A program made the position numbers and the translations under genes. The notes under the pieces are model-generated. The model had not been told where the DNA came from. It ran no database searches and was given only the letters and a program-made list of their open reading frames with translations. Below, piece after piece: positions 1 to 14,500 of a stretch of 64,000 nucleotides of DNA; position 1 is the first letter of the stretch, and every line of letters starts with the position of its first letter. Source of the DNA: Enoplolaimus lenunculus (taxonomy: Eukaryota; Nematoda; Enoplea; Enoplida; Thoracostomopsidae); NCBI GenBank assembly GCA_030248215.1, contig JASANG010003092.1, positions 124,001-188,000 of the forward strand. The letters are read 5' to 3'.

Positions 1-636
1 GTTAATATAAAACTTTTACACAGGTGACAAAAAGACTTCGGAATTAAAAGATCAGTTATTCAGTAAACCCTTATCAGCGGTGAAACTTAACACCATTTTT
101 TTATTTGGCTTCATTTTAATTAGAATAGGAGCTAATTTAGCCTAACCCCGCTACAATCAGCTGCTTAGTACCGTTTAGTGAATTATTACCATTTTATTGC
201 CAAATAAAAAAATGAAAGAATTCATAATTGTTTGGATCAAGACAAGGTCCAAAAACACTAAGCCAAAATTTAAGCCTATGAATAAGCCTAAGCGCAAATA
301 AAACGAGAGATTTAATATCAGTTGCGTTGAATGCGAAAAAAATTTTTTGAAATCGCATGGATGACTGGTTTTACACGTCTTCACCTCGGGTTGATCCCAT
401 GTACAGAACAGGGCCGGAACAGGTGTATAAGCATATTCCTAAGCCTAATCCTAAGCGTATGGATGAGCCTACTACTACGCCTACGCCTAAGCCTAAGCCT
501 AAGGTTAAGCAAAAAAATTAGTCCCCCTCCAGAAAACGAACCCGCCCTGTTCTATACATGGGCCGAGAAACTGATAGCCGCTGGCATTGGCGTCAATGAG
601 AGTTTATTGTATTTATCGCAATAAAATACGCGTTAC
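1..636. other. Intron of the EF-hand gene, mostly repeat
   Basis: This follows the donor of the EF-hand exon on the minus strand. It contains one CCTAAG MITE (about 396-562). The rest is AT-rich and I see no further exon; the remaining EF-hand residues must be encoded beyond the window. Confidence 0.6.
396..562 (+). mobile_element. MITE family A (CCTAAG core), copy 1
   Basis: The ends are inverted: CCCATGTACAGAACAGGG on the left and CCCTGTTCTATACATGGG on the right. The core is a degenerate array of CCTAAG. No transposase is present. Confidence 0.85.
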
Positions 637-1977
637 CGTCCTTATCTGCGTCCCAAATCACATCAGCAATCAATTCATCGCTTGCTCGGTATCCAACTGA
701 GCGAATTGCTTTTCGAAGTTCGTCTTGTGAAATACTTCCGTTGCCGTCGGTATCGAACATCGCAAACGCACTGCGCCATTCTGAAAACATCAGTTTATAC
801 AAATACAATTTTTACTTAAAATGTTATGCTTCTAATGAAACTGTGAATGAACTCAAGTAACAGCTGCGAAATAGTTTGTCAATAAATAATTCGAAAATTA
901 GCTAAACGTTTAGTCTACATTAATTGCATGCAATCCAAAATAGACTAAGGGTAGCGCCATGCTTGTCGTACGGCACCATCCGACACCGTCCGTTACCATA
1001 CAGTATCTTTCGTAAGTAATTCGTGCACGTTACCTCACCGTGACACAGGGTGACGAACGGAAGTGGACAGTACGGCGGCAGACGGTGACGGACGGTTTCA
1101 GACAGTGACGGATGGGGACAGACGGCACCGAACGGTAAAGGACGGTGATGGACGGGGATGGACAGCGCCGGATGATGACAAACGGCACCGGACGGTGATG
1201 GTCGGTGATGAACGGTGACGGTCGGTCACGGGTAGTGCCGGATGGTAACCGACGGGCCAGACGTCAACAGAAGTATAGCGCCACCCTAACTCAATCCTAC
1301 AGACACGAATTGCTAATAGAACAGACAATGAGATTCAGTAAACAAACGTTTTAATACACAATTCTTTAACTGTTGCGTAAAAATTCCCAAGACTATCCTA
1401 ACGTTCTCTTACGTTGGGTACAGTTTCTCTTTGTTCGCTTGTTGATTCACTCAACTAAATTACAGATACACGCAGAATCTAAACTGCAAGCGTACCCAAA
1501 ATTAATTTTCCGGTATCTAATGACTTACCACGAACTTCTAGCAATGGAATGCCGAAAGTCTAAAAGAAAAACTGATTACTAAAATTATGCAGTTTAGTGG
1601 AAATCAAATTTTAACCGTTCGTGGCTGTGTGGTTCGTGCTTCGCATACCTCCAAATGCGAGTGCTCTTTCACATTCAAGCGGACTACTATAAGATTGCGA
1701 AATAATTCTGTGTTTTAGCTCGGTTAAATTGGCGATGACAATCACAATGCATTCAGCTAGAAAAATTTCGACATTTCCTGATTTTGGATCTTTGGATTGA
1801 ACCAGTGGTACATTTGGCACGTGACGCTGAGACCGCTCGTTGTTGGACGTGTCTGTTTTATCCTGATTATGATTAGTACGCAGATCAAACAGCGCATTCC
1901 AACAATTGAAACCTATTGCGGATCCCTTTGAAGCCCTATTCACACGTCGCAAGATTTTTGGAGCAAGAACCAGGTAG
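637..1977 (-). CDS. Partial EF-hand protein; possibly the C-terminal part of the spectrin-repeat gene
   Basis: Two exons on the minus strand, 1977-1649 and 780-637, join in frame (a one-base remainder completed by two bases). The first encodes about 109 residues I do not recognise. The second encodes a canonical EF-hand: the loop DTDGNGSISQDE has Asp at 1 and 3, Asn at 5, Gly at 6, Ile at 8 and Glu at 12. The flanking helices are calmodulin-like (WRSAFAMF and LRKAIRSVG), and a second loop begins DADKDG before the donor at 636. The rest lies beyond the window start. Spectrins, alpha-actinin and plakins carry EF-hands after spectrin repeats, so continuity with the upstream gene is attractive. 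However, the last spectrin exon ends in phase 0, while this exon needs two preceding bases. A 53-bp exon at 2159-2107 with a good acceptor would bridge the phases, but its donor is weak. A separate calcium-binding gene is the alternative. Confidence 0.55.
946..1290. mobile_element. MITE family H (GACGG core), copy 1
   Basis: The ends, TAAGGGTAGCGCCATGC and GTATAGCGCCACCCTAA, are inverted relatives. The core is a degenerate minisatellite of GACGG/GATGG units. It lies in the intron between 1649 and 780. Confidence 0.75.
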
Positions 1978-2520
1978 CTGCAATAGCAGCCGCGAGTTTT
2001 GTACAACGAAAAAGTTCTCGTTGGAAAAAACGTGCAGTTATAAACAGGTGTTCAATTTGGGTAGTTTTACGCTCAGCCGGCTATATTTATATTCAAAATG
2101 GGAAACGTATCGTGGAAGACATGGAGTAAATAGCAATGGATATTGCCAAGTTTGTCTTTCTGATAAAAATAAAATAATTTTGTAAACAAGCACTGCGGAC
2201 GAAAATTTTTTCACCTCCAAGAAATTCTTTTAAAACCATTAAAAGGACCTATTTTCTCGTCTGTCCAGAAATTTCGAAAATAAGTCTCTTGCACACTTCC
2301 CGCACCACCTTAAGCTTAGGCTTAGACTCAAGTTTGGCCTTAACCCTAAAGCCAAACCTTGACTCTTAAATGTATGGGAATGTTTACAATAGCCGAAAAC
2401 ATATTTTCCTATCCTGTTCCTTGCATAAGCCTTTGTTAAACAGCATGTAAGCTCCAAGATACATGGTTTAAAAGAAGCTGCTAAAAGACTTTAAGCTGGG
2501 TCATTACGGACAAAACGTAC

Positions 2521-5500
2521 CTGAGCATAATGGTTGTCATTATGATAACTTGCGCGAAGAGATGGTTGTGACTTCGACGCTGCTGTATCCACAATACTAT
2601 TATTAAAATCCATCACTGAAGAACCGAGTCCGGATTCAAGTGTCTAAAAATTTGAAACAATTTGTAACAAAATTCTCGAAGCAATTAAAGTTTCCCCAAC
2701 CTGCCGTTTCCATAGCAAAAAACAACTCTAGAAAAATATTCAATTCACTCAGGTAATATCAAGTAAATATTTCGCCCTTCGAACAGGAAACCTTTACTCG
2801 ATAGTACCCGAGTAAAGTTTATAAATATTTTTCTTGATGTTGTCTTTCAGCTATGAAAATGACAGGTTATACTAAATTCTTACTTATATCTAACTTTCAT
2901 TCGCTCGTGATACCAGACGAGTTTTGCATTGGAACAATTTCGAACTCTGGTTGAAAATTTAATAAGATTCGGTGCATTAATCGCAACTTTAAACGACAGA
3001 AGTTTTCAGCCTGAGAATTAACTTTCAAGTTGAGCACCATAGTTGACAACATCTAATCAGTATTGGATTCTTTTGCAGTTTTCCAACATTTAAGGTTATC
3101 GCTTAAGCTCAGACATAGGTTTCGCTTAAACCTTAGTCCAAGGGTTAGGCTGAGATTCAGGTAAGCCTTTTTGTCTACTTCAGCTTTAGCCTGAGCTTAA
3201 TCCTAAGCCTAAGCGTGTGGAAAAAACGTACAGGAGTTCACTAGTTTATGGACAACAAAATAATGTTAGCATTCAGTGATGAAAAAATATTCAAAAGTTA
3301 AATGCCGAGTTAAAAAATGCGACTGTTTGTCTAAAATACTCACTCCTTCGCTTTTACCAACATCTCTTCGCATACGATACGCAGTTCTAGACGAATCAAG
3401 ACGTTTTTGTAGATTGCCAATATCATCACGATAGGTCCTTAAAATTTGGTCAGATATATGCAACAAAAATGTTATAACAACCAATTATGGACTGATTCAC
3501 TACCGGATCCAAGGGATGCGGGATGAGCGTACGCCAGCCCTCGTCAGATAATTTTGTGCGATAAAATGATAGTAAACTAGCTACCTTACAATTTTCCCCC
3601 TCAGAAAACTGTCGCATGTATAGCATACAGTAAAAATTGCATTTCGCAACATTTGCCAACCCTCCAAGTCAAAATTCGCGGATCCGCCGCTGGACTGATC
3701 CAAAATTTAAACCAAGTGTACAATATTTGCTGATTTCACTGCTCTCGTATCAACCGTGATCGTAGCTAGTATTCTTTAGACGAGGGTCACAGCAAACATA
3801 CAGGTACAAAAGTAGGTATAGTTTGGCTCAAACACTTAAATCAGTTGGGTTTTTGCAGCATATTTATTTAAATTCTTTTTTAAAACCATTACAGGGAACG
3901 GCTCCTTGGGATACCCTCAAGCTACGCGCCATTGCCATCAACATTGTCATAATTGCGGGCATTGCACAATTGTTAATAGTGACGTGCTTAGTTCGAGAGC
4001 CTTCCCCCAAAGCCTATGTCAGCCCTCAAAGTCAATAACCCTCTCTGAGCTTTTAAAGGACAGTGGCGAAACCAAGAATTCCTCAAGGGGAGCAGCCGCA
4101 GCGGCCAATCGAGAAGTTTATGAAGAAGGCATTACGGTGAAGGAGATGGAATTTAAGGATTATTTACTGGAGGGAATGTCACGAGAAAATTTACGCGGAG
4201 CTCGTAAGATACACTAATATTTTAGCCATGGCTGAAGTCAGAACTTCGAATGATGACAATTTTTTCTCCATCCAATCATTGATTTACGAGTTATGGTCTA
4301 ATAATTGATTTAGCAACCAAATTTGCTTATTTGAACTGAACTCGAGAAGTAGTGACCGGATGACTAAAATTGGCGTCTCTCTCAATTCAACTTTGCAAAT
4401 TGTGTCAAATACTTTAAACGTTTCGGCAAAAAATATTCGGTCTCAAGAGAAACACCTCCCTCTGCGTCGGAAACACCGAAGTTTCAGAATTCAAGTTTGG
4501 GTGTCGAATGAGCATGAGTATATAGATGTCGTAGCCCAAGTCGTAATTTAGGCCAATTCGTAATTTGTCTTAAATACGAATTGGGCTACTTCAGGGCGTA
4601 ATTACGACTTGGGCTAGCCCACGTCGTAATTCTTTCTATGCGACAAATGCACGCCTTGTGATCGATTACTACCTTAATGCCATATTCAATTACGAGTGGC
4701 TGATACGAATACTCTTTTCTGATTGCCTAAGTAATCGGTACCTGTTAGCTATCAAACAGTTTATTTTACTGAGTAAAGTGGAATTAAACAAGATTACGTC
4801 TATCATGTAACCAATCAGAAAACGCACAGCTTTATCAGACATGATCCCGCCTTGGGCAAGTCCAAGTCGTAATTCAGACTTTGGACGAACCCAATTCGGA
4901 ATTGGGCTGAATTATAACATGGGCTACGATAAATCAAAGTACCTCAGTTCTTGTCTAATATTTTCACGGCCTTCTTTTGAAGACTGCGTCAACAACGGCC
5001 TGGATTCGTCGGATAGTTTCCAATGCAACTGATTCATTGACGAAATATCTTGTTGTATTTCCTTAAAACATTTTCTGATATGTTAACTTTAGTTTGATAA
5101 ATCACACAAATTTTTTAATCCTCAAAAATTGGAATTGCTTTCAAACAAAGACTGCATTAACAAAAATTACTTCTGTTTTGTGCGCAATTCGTGAAAAGTT
5201 TTTGCCACTTTATACTTGAAAATAATTGTAGATTGTAAACATTGACCGGAGTGTTTGATTGTAGCGGCAGATCCAGAAATTTTTCACCGAGGGCGGGCTG
5301 GCGAAAGTTATGAAATGAAATGTTTACAGTAGGCTAGTTATGTGCCAATTTTCTGACGGATAAAAATGACCTTACCATTTTAGCATAAAAAATTTTGACG
5401 GGACGGCGTTCGACGCCGCTCTTCGCCCCCTTTAGAACCTGCAGCCAACTCAAGATCTCCGGGCTTCGAATAAATTTCAGAACGGACATGCGGGGTTTTC

Positions 5501-8500
5501 AAATTACAGTAAAGCTAAAACGTTTCCAGTGGTCAAAACTTTTCCAAAATGGCATACCCCCGGTGGCTTTTCTTTTGACTATGGGTCAGATTGCCTGCTA
5601 AATACTGTAAAGTTAACCGTACCTGTAAGATTGTAGCCAAATTCGCCGGGACCAGCTGGCTTCTGCCTAAAATATCGTTCAAATGATCAAGCTTTCGTCG
5701 AGTTTCGCTGAGTATCCGTTCAAAATCATGACGTGTGTCTGCGTATTGTTGATGGCACGATACGTATTGTTGACATTGACTGAGTTCACGCTAAAAATAA
5801 CCCGTGTTACTTTGAGTAGCGAACCTTTTATCTGCGGGACAGCAGTAAAGTAAGCTTATGCTTAAACTAATTTTTGCTCAGGGTTGGGCGCAGGCGTTAT
5901 ATTATGTTACCTACTGTTGCGCCCCTTTAAAATGACTAAAAATGTTACCATAGTAGCCCAAAAAAGGTATTAAAATGTTACCTCAACGGCATTTGACAGC
6001 CTTTGTTGAATGCTCAAGATTTCATTTGCTTTGAGTCGTACATTTTCATCTTTCGAACGCACAAATTGATTAGCAATTGTTTCCGCTGCAGACCGATCAG
6101 AGTCAAGATCCAGTTTGAACGCCTGAAACAAGCTTTATTATCTTTAAACTGTTTAGAAATGGTTGATGGTTAAAAAATTAATCTTTTTGGTTGCACTACT
6201 GACTAAATCTGAGCTGAGATGGAAACTGTGGGAAAAGAAGTCAATGGGGGTCTGAGTCTCCCCGTGGAAAAAATTTTGCTACCCGCAAGAAACGTTTCAA
6301 CCTCACTTGTAGGTCATGTGAAATGCTTCAATGCCGCTACTGAACATTTTTTAACTTTCCGTAGTATGTTAACCTGACTATGGGCCTGGCTAATATTCCA
6401 TCTTGAAATCATGAAAACGAACAAACTTATTGGTTAATTTTTTAAAGTATTAATCTGATTTTTTAAATTTCGTCTTGTTTCTGGTGTTAACCAATTAGAG
6501 TCAAGACACGATCCAGTTTGAACTCCTACAAATAATTTTTAAACAGCAATTTTTGAAATATTTTTTGCATTTTTGAAATGTAGCAAATTTCTGGCAATTG
6601 TAAGATTTTGGTTAGCGCTCCGTTCACAATAAAGTCTGTCAACGGTGCCTGCGTATTCCTAATCCTAAGCCTAAGCCTAAGCGTTGCAAAAATGAGTTCC
6701 TAACCGTAAGGCTAAGCCTAAGCCTAAGCAAAAAAATGGAATCTAGAATCTAAATCTACTCTTTCAAAGACCCACCAGAAACCTGGACGTCCGTTAAAGT
6801 AACATGGGCCAGTTTATGTTCAAAACATTAACCTACCTGGAGCTGTTCCAAATGATCTTGTTTTTCTTGTAAAGTCGCTTTAAGACCTTGCAATCTGTTA
6901 AATCTGTCGCTCTGTTCAGCTAAGTGAGATCGAAACTTGTCCAGCTGCTTGTAGTCTTGTTGAATGCTCGATAACACTTTTGACGATTCGTTGCTAAAAT
7001 AAAATTACTCCCAACTACAAATTTCCCATTGAGTTCATTACGACCCTGCATGATTCATCGGGGCCGCTTCTTGTTCACCGAGGCCCGTATCGTTCGTAGT
7101 TGCTCTATTCAAGAAGAAATATAATCCAGTTACAAATCTAGTCAAACATGTTTTGCGTACTCCTGTATCTTCGATGTTTCAGTGTGTCTGAAGGTTTTGG
7201 CATGGCTAGAAATTAGTCTAATTTTCTGCGAGAGTTATCAAACCATTCACTGAGTCACTCGGTGTGAGATTCCCGGAGAAGTCGAGGCACCCTAACGCGG
7301 GTAGAGGAGAGCGAGCTAGCCTTGGCGCTGCCTGCCGCGAGTTTGTGATTTATTTGACGGTTATATCCTGCTTTAACAATAGAGCAATCATATCAAATGT
7401 TTTAGTTTTAAAGATGTTTTATTTTTACACCAACACAATTGAGACATGCAAATATTCACTAAGTTTTGTCCAAAATAAAAGAACAAATCATTGCGCTTTC
7501 AAAATGTTTCTGGATTAGCTCGCGTAAACCACCTCTGGGATAGGAGTGAGCGCAGGGATTCCGTTAGAGAGATGATGAACGAATAAAATTGAAAATAAGC
7601 AAACACATTAGCTGTCTCATTGGCGAATACGCTCTATCCTTTCGGTGGGGGTTACGTTGCTGTCAATGAGTTATTTAGAACTATGAATTAATGTTTAAAA
7701 AGTGCACAATTTTGTCGCAAATTATGCGTTTTCAGCAATTAAAGCCGCATTCACACTGCAAGTTTTTGCAGCAAAATTTGGCAAAAAAACTTTTAATTCA
7801 AATATCAAACTTGTTCAATATTTCGTAGTCTGTAGCGACGGTAATTAGACTACTAAATAAAAACTGTAGAATATGAAAACGTTTCACGGTTATAAATTTC
7901 TAGTAACGACTTCTTCACGATTGAAAGTTGTTTGCAGATGATCCTTGCAGTTGCAAGTTTATATCGAAAATTCACTCTGCGCAATTTATTCGGGATTAAC
8001 ATATGGAGAGAAATAATTTATATGTATGAATAGCGTAGCACGTCAAATTACTTCATGGTTATTGGCTGGACTAATAAAATACATGGTTATCCTTCATATT
8101 TATTGCAATCGTCGGCAAATCCTTCATACAATTGCATGTGATGTATAATTATTTGCAAATACATGCAGCTGCAAATTCGTACTCGTGCAAGTTGCATCTT
8201 CGAATTCTCACTGCGAAAATTTACACCTGTGGCTTAATACAGTATCCACAATACCTTGCGTACACCATGCCAGAATTTTAGTTTAGCAGAGCAGGAAAGT
8301 GTACCTTATAGTTCGAGTTGATTTAGACAATTTCTCGTGATTCCGTCGTAGCCGTTCAACTGAACGTTGGATTTCGTCCGCGCCATGTGGAGCTGTTTGT
8401 GGTCGGATGAGACCTGCCAATGATTCGACTCGACGAAGAGAGTCTGACATCGATCGTAAGTCGGTCATGTGTCGCTAAAAACGGAAAAATTATGTAAAAG

Positions 8501-11500
8501 ATACTTAAAATTCAAATATTAAAAATATGCGGATATGTGTCCGAAAAATATATAACAGGAAATCTGAATTCGGTATTTTTAACCCTTTATCACATGAATA
8601 TCTTCTATTTCCCTGAGACCTACTTTTATGCTAGGATTCGAACTTCAGTGACTGGAGTGGGAGGCGTATACCATCACCACTCAGCTATAGGAGCTTGACG
8701 TTCGAGTCCGAGGGGGCTCTCACGTCTTGTGGTGATTTAGTACTATGTATATCTGTTACAATTGTTAAACACTGTGCGATATATATTATTTAATGTATAT
8801 ACACTGCGCTGAGTTGCCTATGGGCAACACAATGTGAGAAGGGGTTAATTTTGGCTGCACTCTGATCTGTGATGTATTGTAAAGCCAGACACGGGAAACC
8901 GTGGTATAAGTATTCGTAGGCTGGAAATGGAACCGATTGTAGGGCAAATGCTTTGAGAATTTTGTCGTCTCGAGTAACACCACTTGCAACCACGTGCCCC
9001 AACAGCGTTTAATATATCCGATTTTAGAGAAAAGAACACGAGACGCAGCCAGAATTTTGGAAACAATTCGAGATTCATAAAAATCTAAAAAAAGCACAGG
9101 TTTAGTTTTGTGTGTTTACCAACTGAAAAAGTTTCTAAAAATCCATTGACAAACGAAAATTTGAAAGAAACAAAAGAGTTTCACATCTAAATCGTTCTGG
9201 ATCCGCTGTTGGAAAACAAACCTCAATTGTATTGAGCTGATTCGGAACCGGACGGCTTCCGTGCGCTAATTCGGTTTCCACCGTTACGACATCGTTTGAA
9301 ATAATATCAAGTTGATTTCGGCATTGATTGACAAGCAAATCATATTCTTGATGCAATTTCGCAGCAGATTCACTTTCAGTTGCAGTTGTCTAAAACAGAA
9401 TTATTTTTTGCTGTAAATAAGACGCATATTTTTTGGAAAAAAAGTTTTCACAAATATTTAACTACTCATATGGAACTATCACGCGCTCACAGGTAGGAGA
9501 CCTGAGGGGTTGAGACCGCCGCCAGTCCATGAACCAAGAAACGTTTCGCGATTGCTGAAAAGGAATATAATACTAAATTACATCAACCTTCTGGCTAGCT
9601 TAGCTTGCGAGTGTTCCTTCATAGCTGTACACACATGGCAACGACAATTCCAAGGGATAGAGCGATCAAACTACTTTTACTAGGAGACACATCAATTTTG
9701 AATTTATGCGTAGCTTTCTCCTCACTTCGCTCGCGATCCTAAAATCAACCCTTGCCGTAATTGTTGGTTGTTTACTACCCCTAGTGAAAATTCTGGCTAA
9801 GCGCCTGGGATTAATGCACATCCATATACTTTGCCAATCGCTGGGGTGTGCTCTACCGGACAGCCTAAATTAACGCCCATTCTAACCTTTAGTTTTTCAA
9901 TTATTCTGATATATTCGTCAACAGTTGGCATTGCAATTTTTTCGAGCACTGAAAATTGGCCAACTCCATCGCGAATTGTTCGCATTGACAAATCACGAGA
10001 CATAGCATAATCGTACAATTCCTGGAAAATTTTCGCTATAAAACACCGCACGTGTTTCACAGTACAACCTTGTTGACTTTTATTTACTCGATTTCTTGCG
10101 ACTGCAAAATTGCAAGCTCGTTAAAAGCAACAAATTGTCAAACGCACTCAACGAGTTTTAAAATTGAAAACAATCAGTTGTTTAGCAACATCGCTCATAA
10201 TAATACTTATATAACAAAATGTTAACTGCATTTTAGCAATTGTTTAGTTTGATTTTCAAGCGATGGACCAAGAAAATGTGATGAACCATATATTAGAGCT
10301 AAAAATTTCAAAATCGTCAGGAATTTTATCTTCCAATTTCTGCACTATCTTTGCCGCATGTGGAACGCCCAGTCATATGGGGGAGCCATTTTTGCCCCAC
10401 AACACCCCGTCCCATGGGGTGCAACGAAACCACACGGGGTCCCATGGCACAGTTCAATTTGCTGTGTTATCAAAGTCTGTGATTTAATTAATACCGAAAC
10501 CGCTGTTTTGCATAATTTTCTCAGCCTTTATTTGATTTACAACATGTGCGTTACTCTTTCTAATTGTAATAGAAATAAAGCATGAATATATGCCATTTCA
10601 AGTAAGTCAGATTTATTTCAAACTACGATCCAAACCTTGGGTCCCTGTAATGGAAGGTGTCCCATTGATTACACATATTGCTCATATATATACAGTGGCG
10701 GATCCAGGATCTCAAAGTGGGGGGGGGGGGCAAAATTTCACAGGTAATCAACTTGCTTTTGACCCACACAAATCACGACATATTGTCACAAAATTGCTAA
10801 GTATATAATTTTTGTCGAGATGCTGTTGGGGGGGAGGGGGCACGGCCGGGGTGGCCCCCCATGGATCCGCCATTGTATATATATATACAGTTTGCACTTA
10901 GATGCTCGCAGTATTCTATTTGCGATCAAGCAATGTAAACATACCTTTATCTTACGATAGTAATCCCATTTCTCGATTGCGTCACTCGCAGTTACCGGCG
11001 TATTGTTGACATTTGATTGAAAGTCGTCCAACCAACGTTGAAAATCTTCAAATTTTTCAATGATTCGATTCAAACTTCGAATTTCATCTTCAAGCTAAAA
11101 TAGAAGCATAATTGAATTCATGAAAGGTATAGAAATGAATGAAAACCTTTAAATAAACGTATCATTTTTAAGTTTAAACCATACAAAATGATATCAAATT
11201 ATATTTAAAATATGAACCAAACTCATGCAAACAGTCACTAATTTACATCGCTAATTCGTGATTTGTTTTCTAAATAGAACATTCGCATGGCTTGTTGCTG
11301 TTCGCGGCCTAACAGCTCCATTCGCATCCCGGCTTGTTCTAATTTTTCTGATTGTTCCACGAGTCCACGCTAAAATAATAATCTACAAACACGTGCTAAA
11401 TTAGCCACGGTTGGGTTTCTGAAATCTTACTGAAGTGCTTGCTTAAGTTAATATTAGTTCACTTTTTGAATATTAATGAAATGACAATTGTATGTCATTA

Positions 11501-14500
11501 CGGAAAGAAGAGGTGTATAATATTATGCTGTATTACGAAGGTACCTAGAGACTGCGATTTGAAATAAACCGATAATTGTATTTAGAACGATTCGTCTAAA
11601 CCAAGTCAGTTAATTTTAGTGACTGAAGTGCTTAATTAACATATCTACGTTTTTAGAAACCATAAATTGAATAAGTAATTGCGTAGCAAATACTTAAGTA
11701 TAAACTTATACTTGAATTAGGTTCTAGAAACCTGGCAAATAAATTATTTAACGAAACGGCCACTTACACTAATCTCTTGATACACCTGGCATACAGACTG
11801 TTTGGTCCATTTTCGATATCCAGATCCGCTTTTCATTTCGCGAAATTTTCGCTCGTTTTCGTCGAGCCAATCGTCAACGTCTTTCAATGCGCCGTCCACT
11901 GAACCAAGTTGACTGGCCTGTAAAATGTTATCAGTACGACTACATACAGTAATTTGATATTTCTACCCATTACTCCAGTGTTTAGTTTAAAAGTTTTTAT
12001 TAGGAATAGCAATTTCTCGATATGCACGATGACTGCCTTGATCGCCACAGGCGTTACAGACTGTAGAATAACGTGCAGATCTAAAAAATATTTCGGTCAC
12101 TGCGTTCGGAAGTGACCTTTAAACGTTGTTATACCCTTCCAAAATGAAGTCCTGGTTACGCGTCTATTGCTTCTTTTTGAATAGATACTGCTTGAGTGCA
12201 ACACGGCACCGGAAATATCCATATACATGTTTATATATTTTAGGTTTATTTTCAACCTCCGCTTATACGCCTAAACATAGAAATACTAAAAACGAAATAA
12301 ACATTTAGTACACTTTGTTTGCGAATTTGTGATTTTTTAGTTCGAAGCATTTCCAACAACTGATCCCACTGGAGTTTTGCTTTATTGACGTCAGACGCCA
12401 CAGGACTTTGTGGATCAATCTGAAAATCATTAAATACAAAATACATTTTTTCTTTGATACTTGTTTACTTCCCCCACCCAACACATCAAGCTTCTCTTCC
12501 TACAAACATGACAAACCTGAGTCTAAGCCTAAGCCTAAGCCTAAGCCCAAGCATGCGATAGTATAATACAAACAGAGTAGGGTGGGATTTCTCCTTCTAT
12601 TAAATTAGCCCTTGTTGGCGTTGAAAAATAAACAATTATCCAAATTCCAAACCATTCTCGAATGCTTCTAAGTGGTGCCATTTATGCATACAATACGCGT
12701 CGCTATTTTATGCTTAAGGTATGTCTATGAAACGGTTTTTGAAACAAACGCAAACTGTGTTTGCTGTCATTTTAAGTTTTAACCAACTTTAGCCAAATTT
12801 GAATCTGAATTCGGGCAAAATAGCACGTGTGCTTTCAAAACCTTATTTAGATATGCTGATTATATATAATGGGCAAGCTAACTTGTGGTGTCATGCATAT
12901 AAGACACGAATTGTAACCAGATATAAATTTACACATGGGCTCGCATTCTCAAATGTGTGTAGCACCTATCGACAGTTAGTGATAGGTCTTGTAACTTTTG
13001 AATCAGTGAACGCTGAGGCTCAAGAATTGAAGAATTTTTCGCATTTGATTTGCTCTGTTCCTGTACCAATTTTGAGTTTTTGCCAACTGCAATAACTAGT
13101 GAGAGTTTGAAAACCTATTACTAACTGATGATAGCTGCTATACACATTTCAGAATACGGGCAACGGTGTGTGCGAGTTATTGCAGAAAATATATTACCTG
13201 TTCCACAATCGTCGACTCTCGTATCGCTTCGGTAATAATTCGTTCTTCTTTTTCCATCACTTGGATAATTTGCTAAAACAAATCACATCAAATTATTGTG
13301 AATTAGAAAGTGACCAATAATAGAAATATCGACTCCTTAAAGTTAAAATCTGATTTGAACGTATACTTTTAAACGACACAGCAATAATATTAAAGCTAAA
13401 TGCTTAGAATTGCACAAACTACTGTTCAAACGGAAGAGTTCTTGGTTCAGATAAAGATGCTATATTGGGAGGATCCAAGTTCAAGTCAACTTTTACGAAT
13501 AGGCGTAGCGAGCGAGGAATTTTTTTCAACCTTTAGGAATCACAAGGCTAATTCAAGAACACTTAAACGTAGCTATTGGTTTACTTCATTCTAAAATATT
13601 ACGGCTACTGAATGCTTATGTTTACTTCTTTCCAGATGCATTAAGGGGTACATCTTCTATATAAACCAGCTTTATTTTATTCTCCAGCCATGCCTCCATG
13701 TCAAATACTACAGTGACCCGAATAAGACATAGACTTTATTTTGCCTTCCCAAATGGTATCCAGATGTTATTCGATTACGAACTGTTATTTATTTTTAATT
13801 CTCTTCTTGAAGTTCGACCCAATATTTTTTGGCTGAACTGATTTGCTTTGAACCATTTTTGCTGATTGCCATGTCCATTAAACGTTTTTCTTGTATTGTC
13901 TGTTACATATTTGAGCAGTAAATACCGTTTTCCTATTTTTTGTCTCTTTAGTGTACTCCAATTACAACTCATGGACTCTATCCACTAACTGGCAGTAATT
14001 AGGAAGACAGACTCCAATTGACGGGGGCTCAAAATGGAACACTCACGTCTTATTACCCACACCACTCTTATTCGGGTCATTAACTAAATCACATTGTTAA
14101 AAACTCAACTCAATTTGTTCAATATCATGCGAAGATTCACATATTGTCGACGCTCTGTGTAACAGCGGTTTAGTTTTGCGAATCGCTTCTCGGCAGACTT
14201 CCGTCCTTCAAAATATTAACCTCATTTTATGATGTCTTTAAGGCAGTTGATGACAATCGATTTACAGTTCAGTTCATTTCCTACTTTTAACATCACTGTC
14301 AAAATTCTACTGATTCTTTAGGAATTTACTGTCAATCTAAGTGGGAACCGAGACTTCAGACCTTATCGCAGCTGGAAAAGCGGCCTCCGGAGCGATGATC
14401 GAAATCTCAGCCTACGGTTCCTTAAGTGAATACTCTACCACTGCGCTATGCACCAGGACAAGCATGCCTCACATGCTAATATTTTAGGTAATTGACTGTG

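Noticed and set aside
1098-1328. 76-codon minus-strand open frame
   Set aside because: It is a reading of the GACGG minisatellite core of a family H MITE.
14350-14460. Functional tRNA gene
   Set aside because: A-box and B-box resemblance is clear, but I cannot form a clean acceptor stem, and related tRNA-derived SINEs are frequent in the window.
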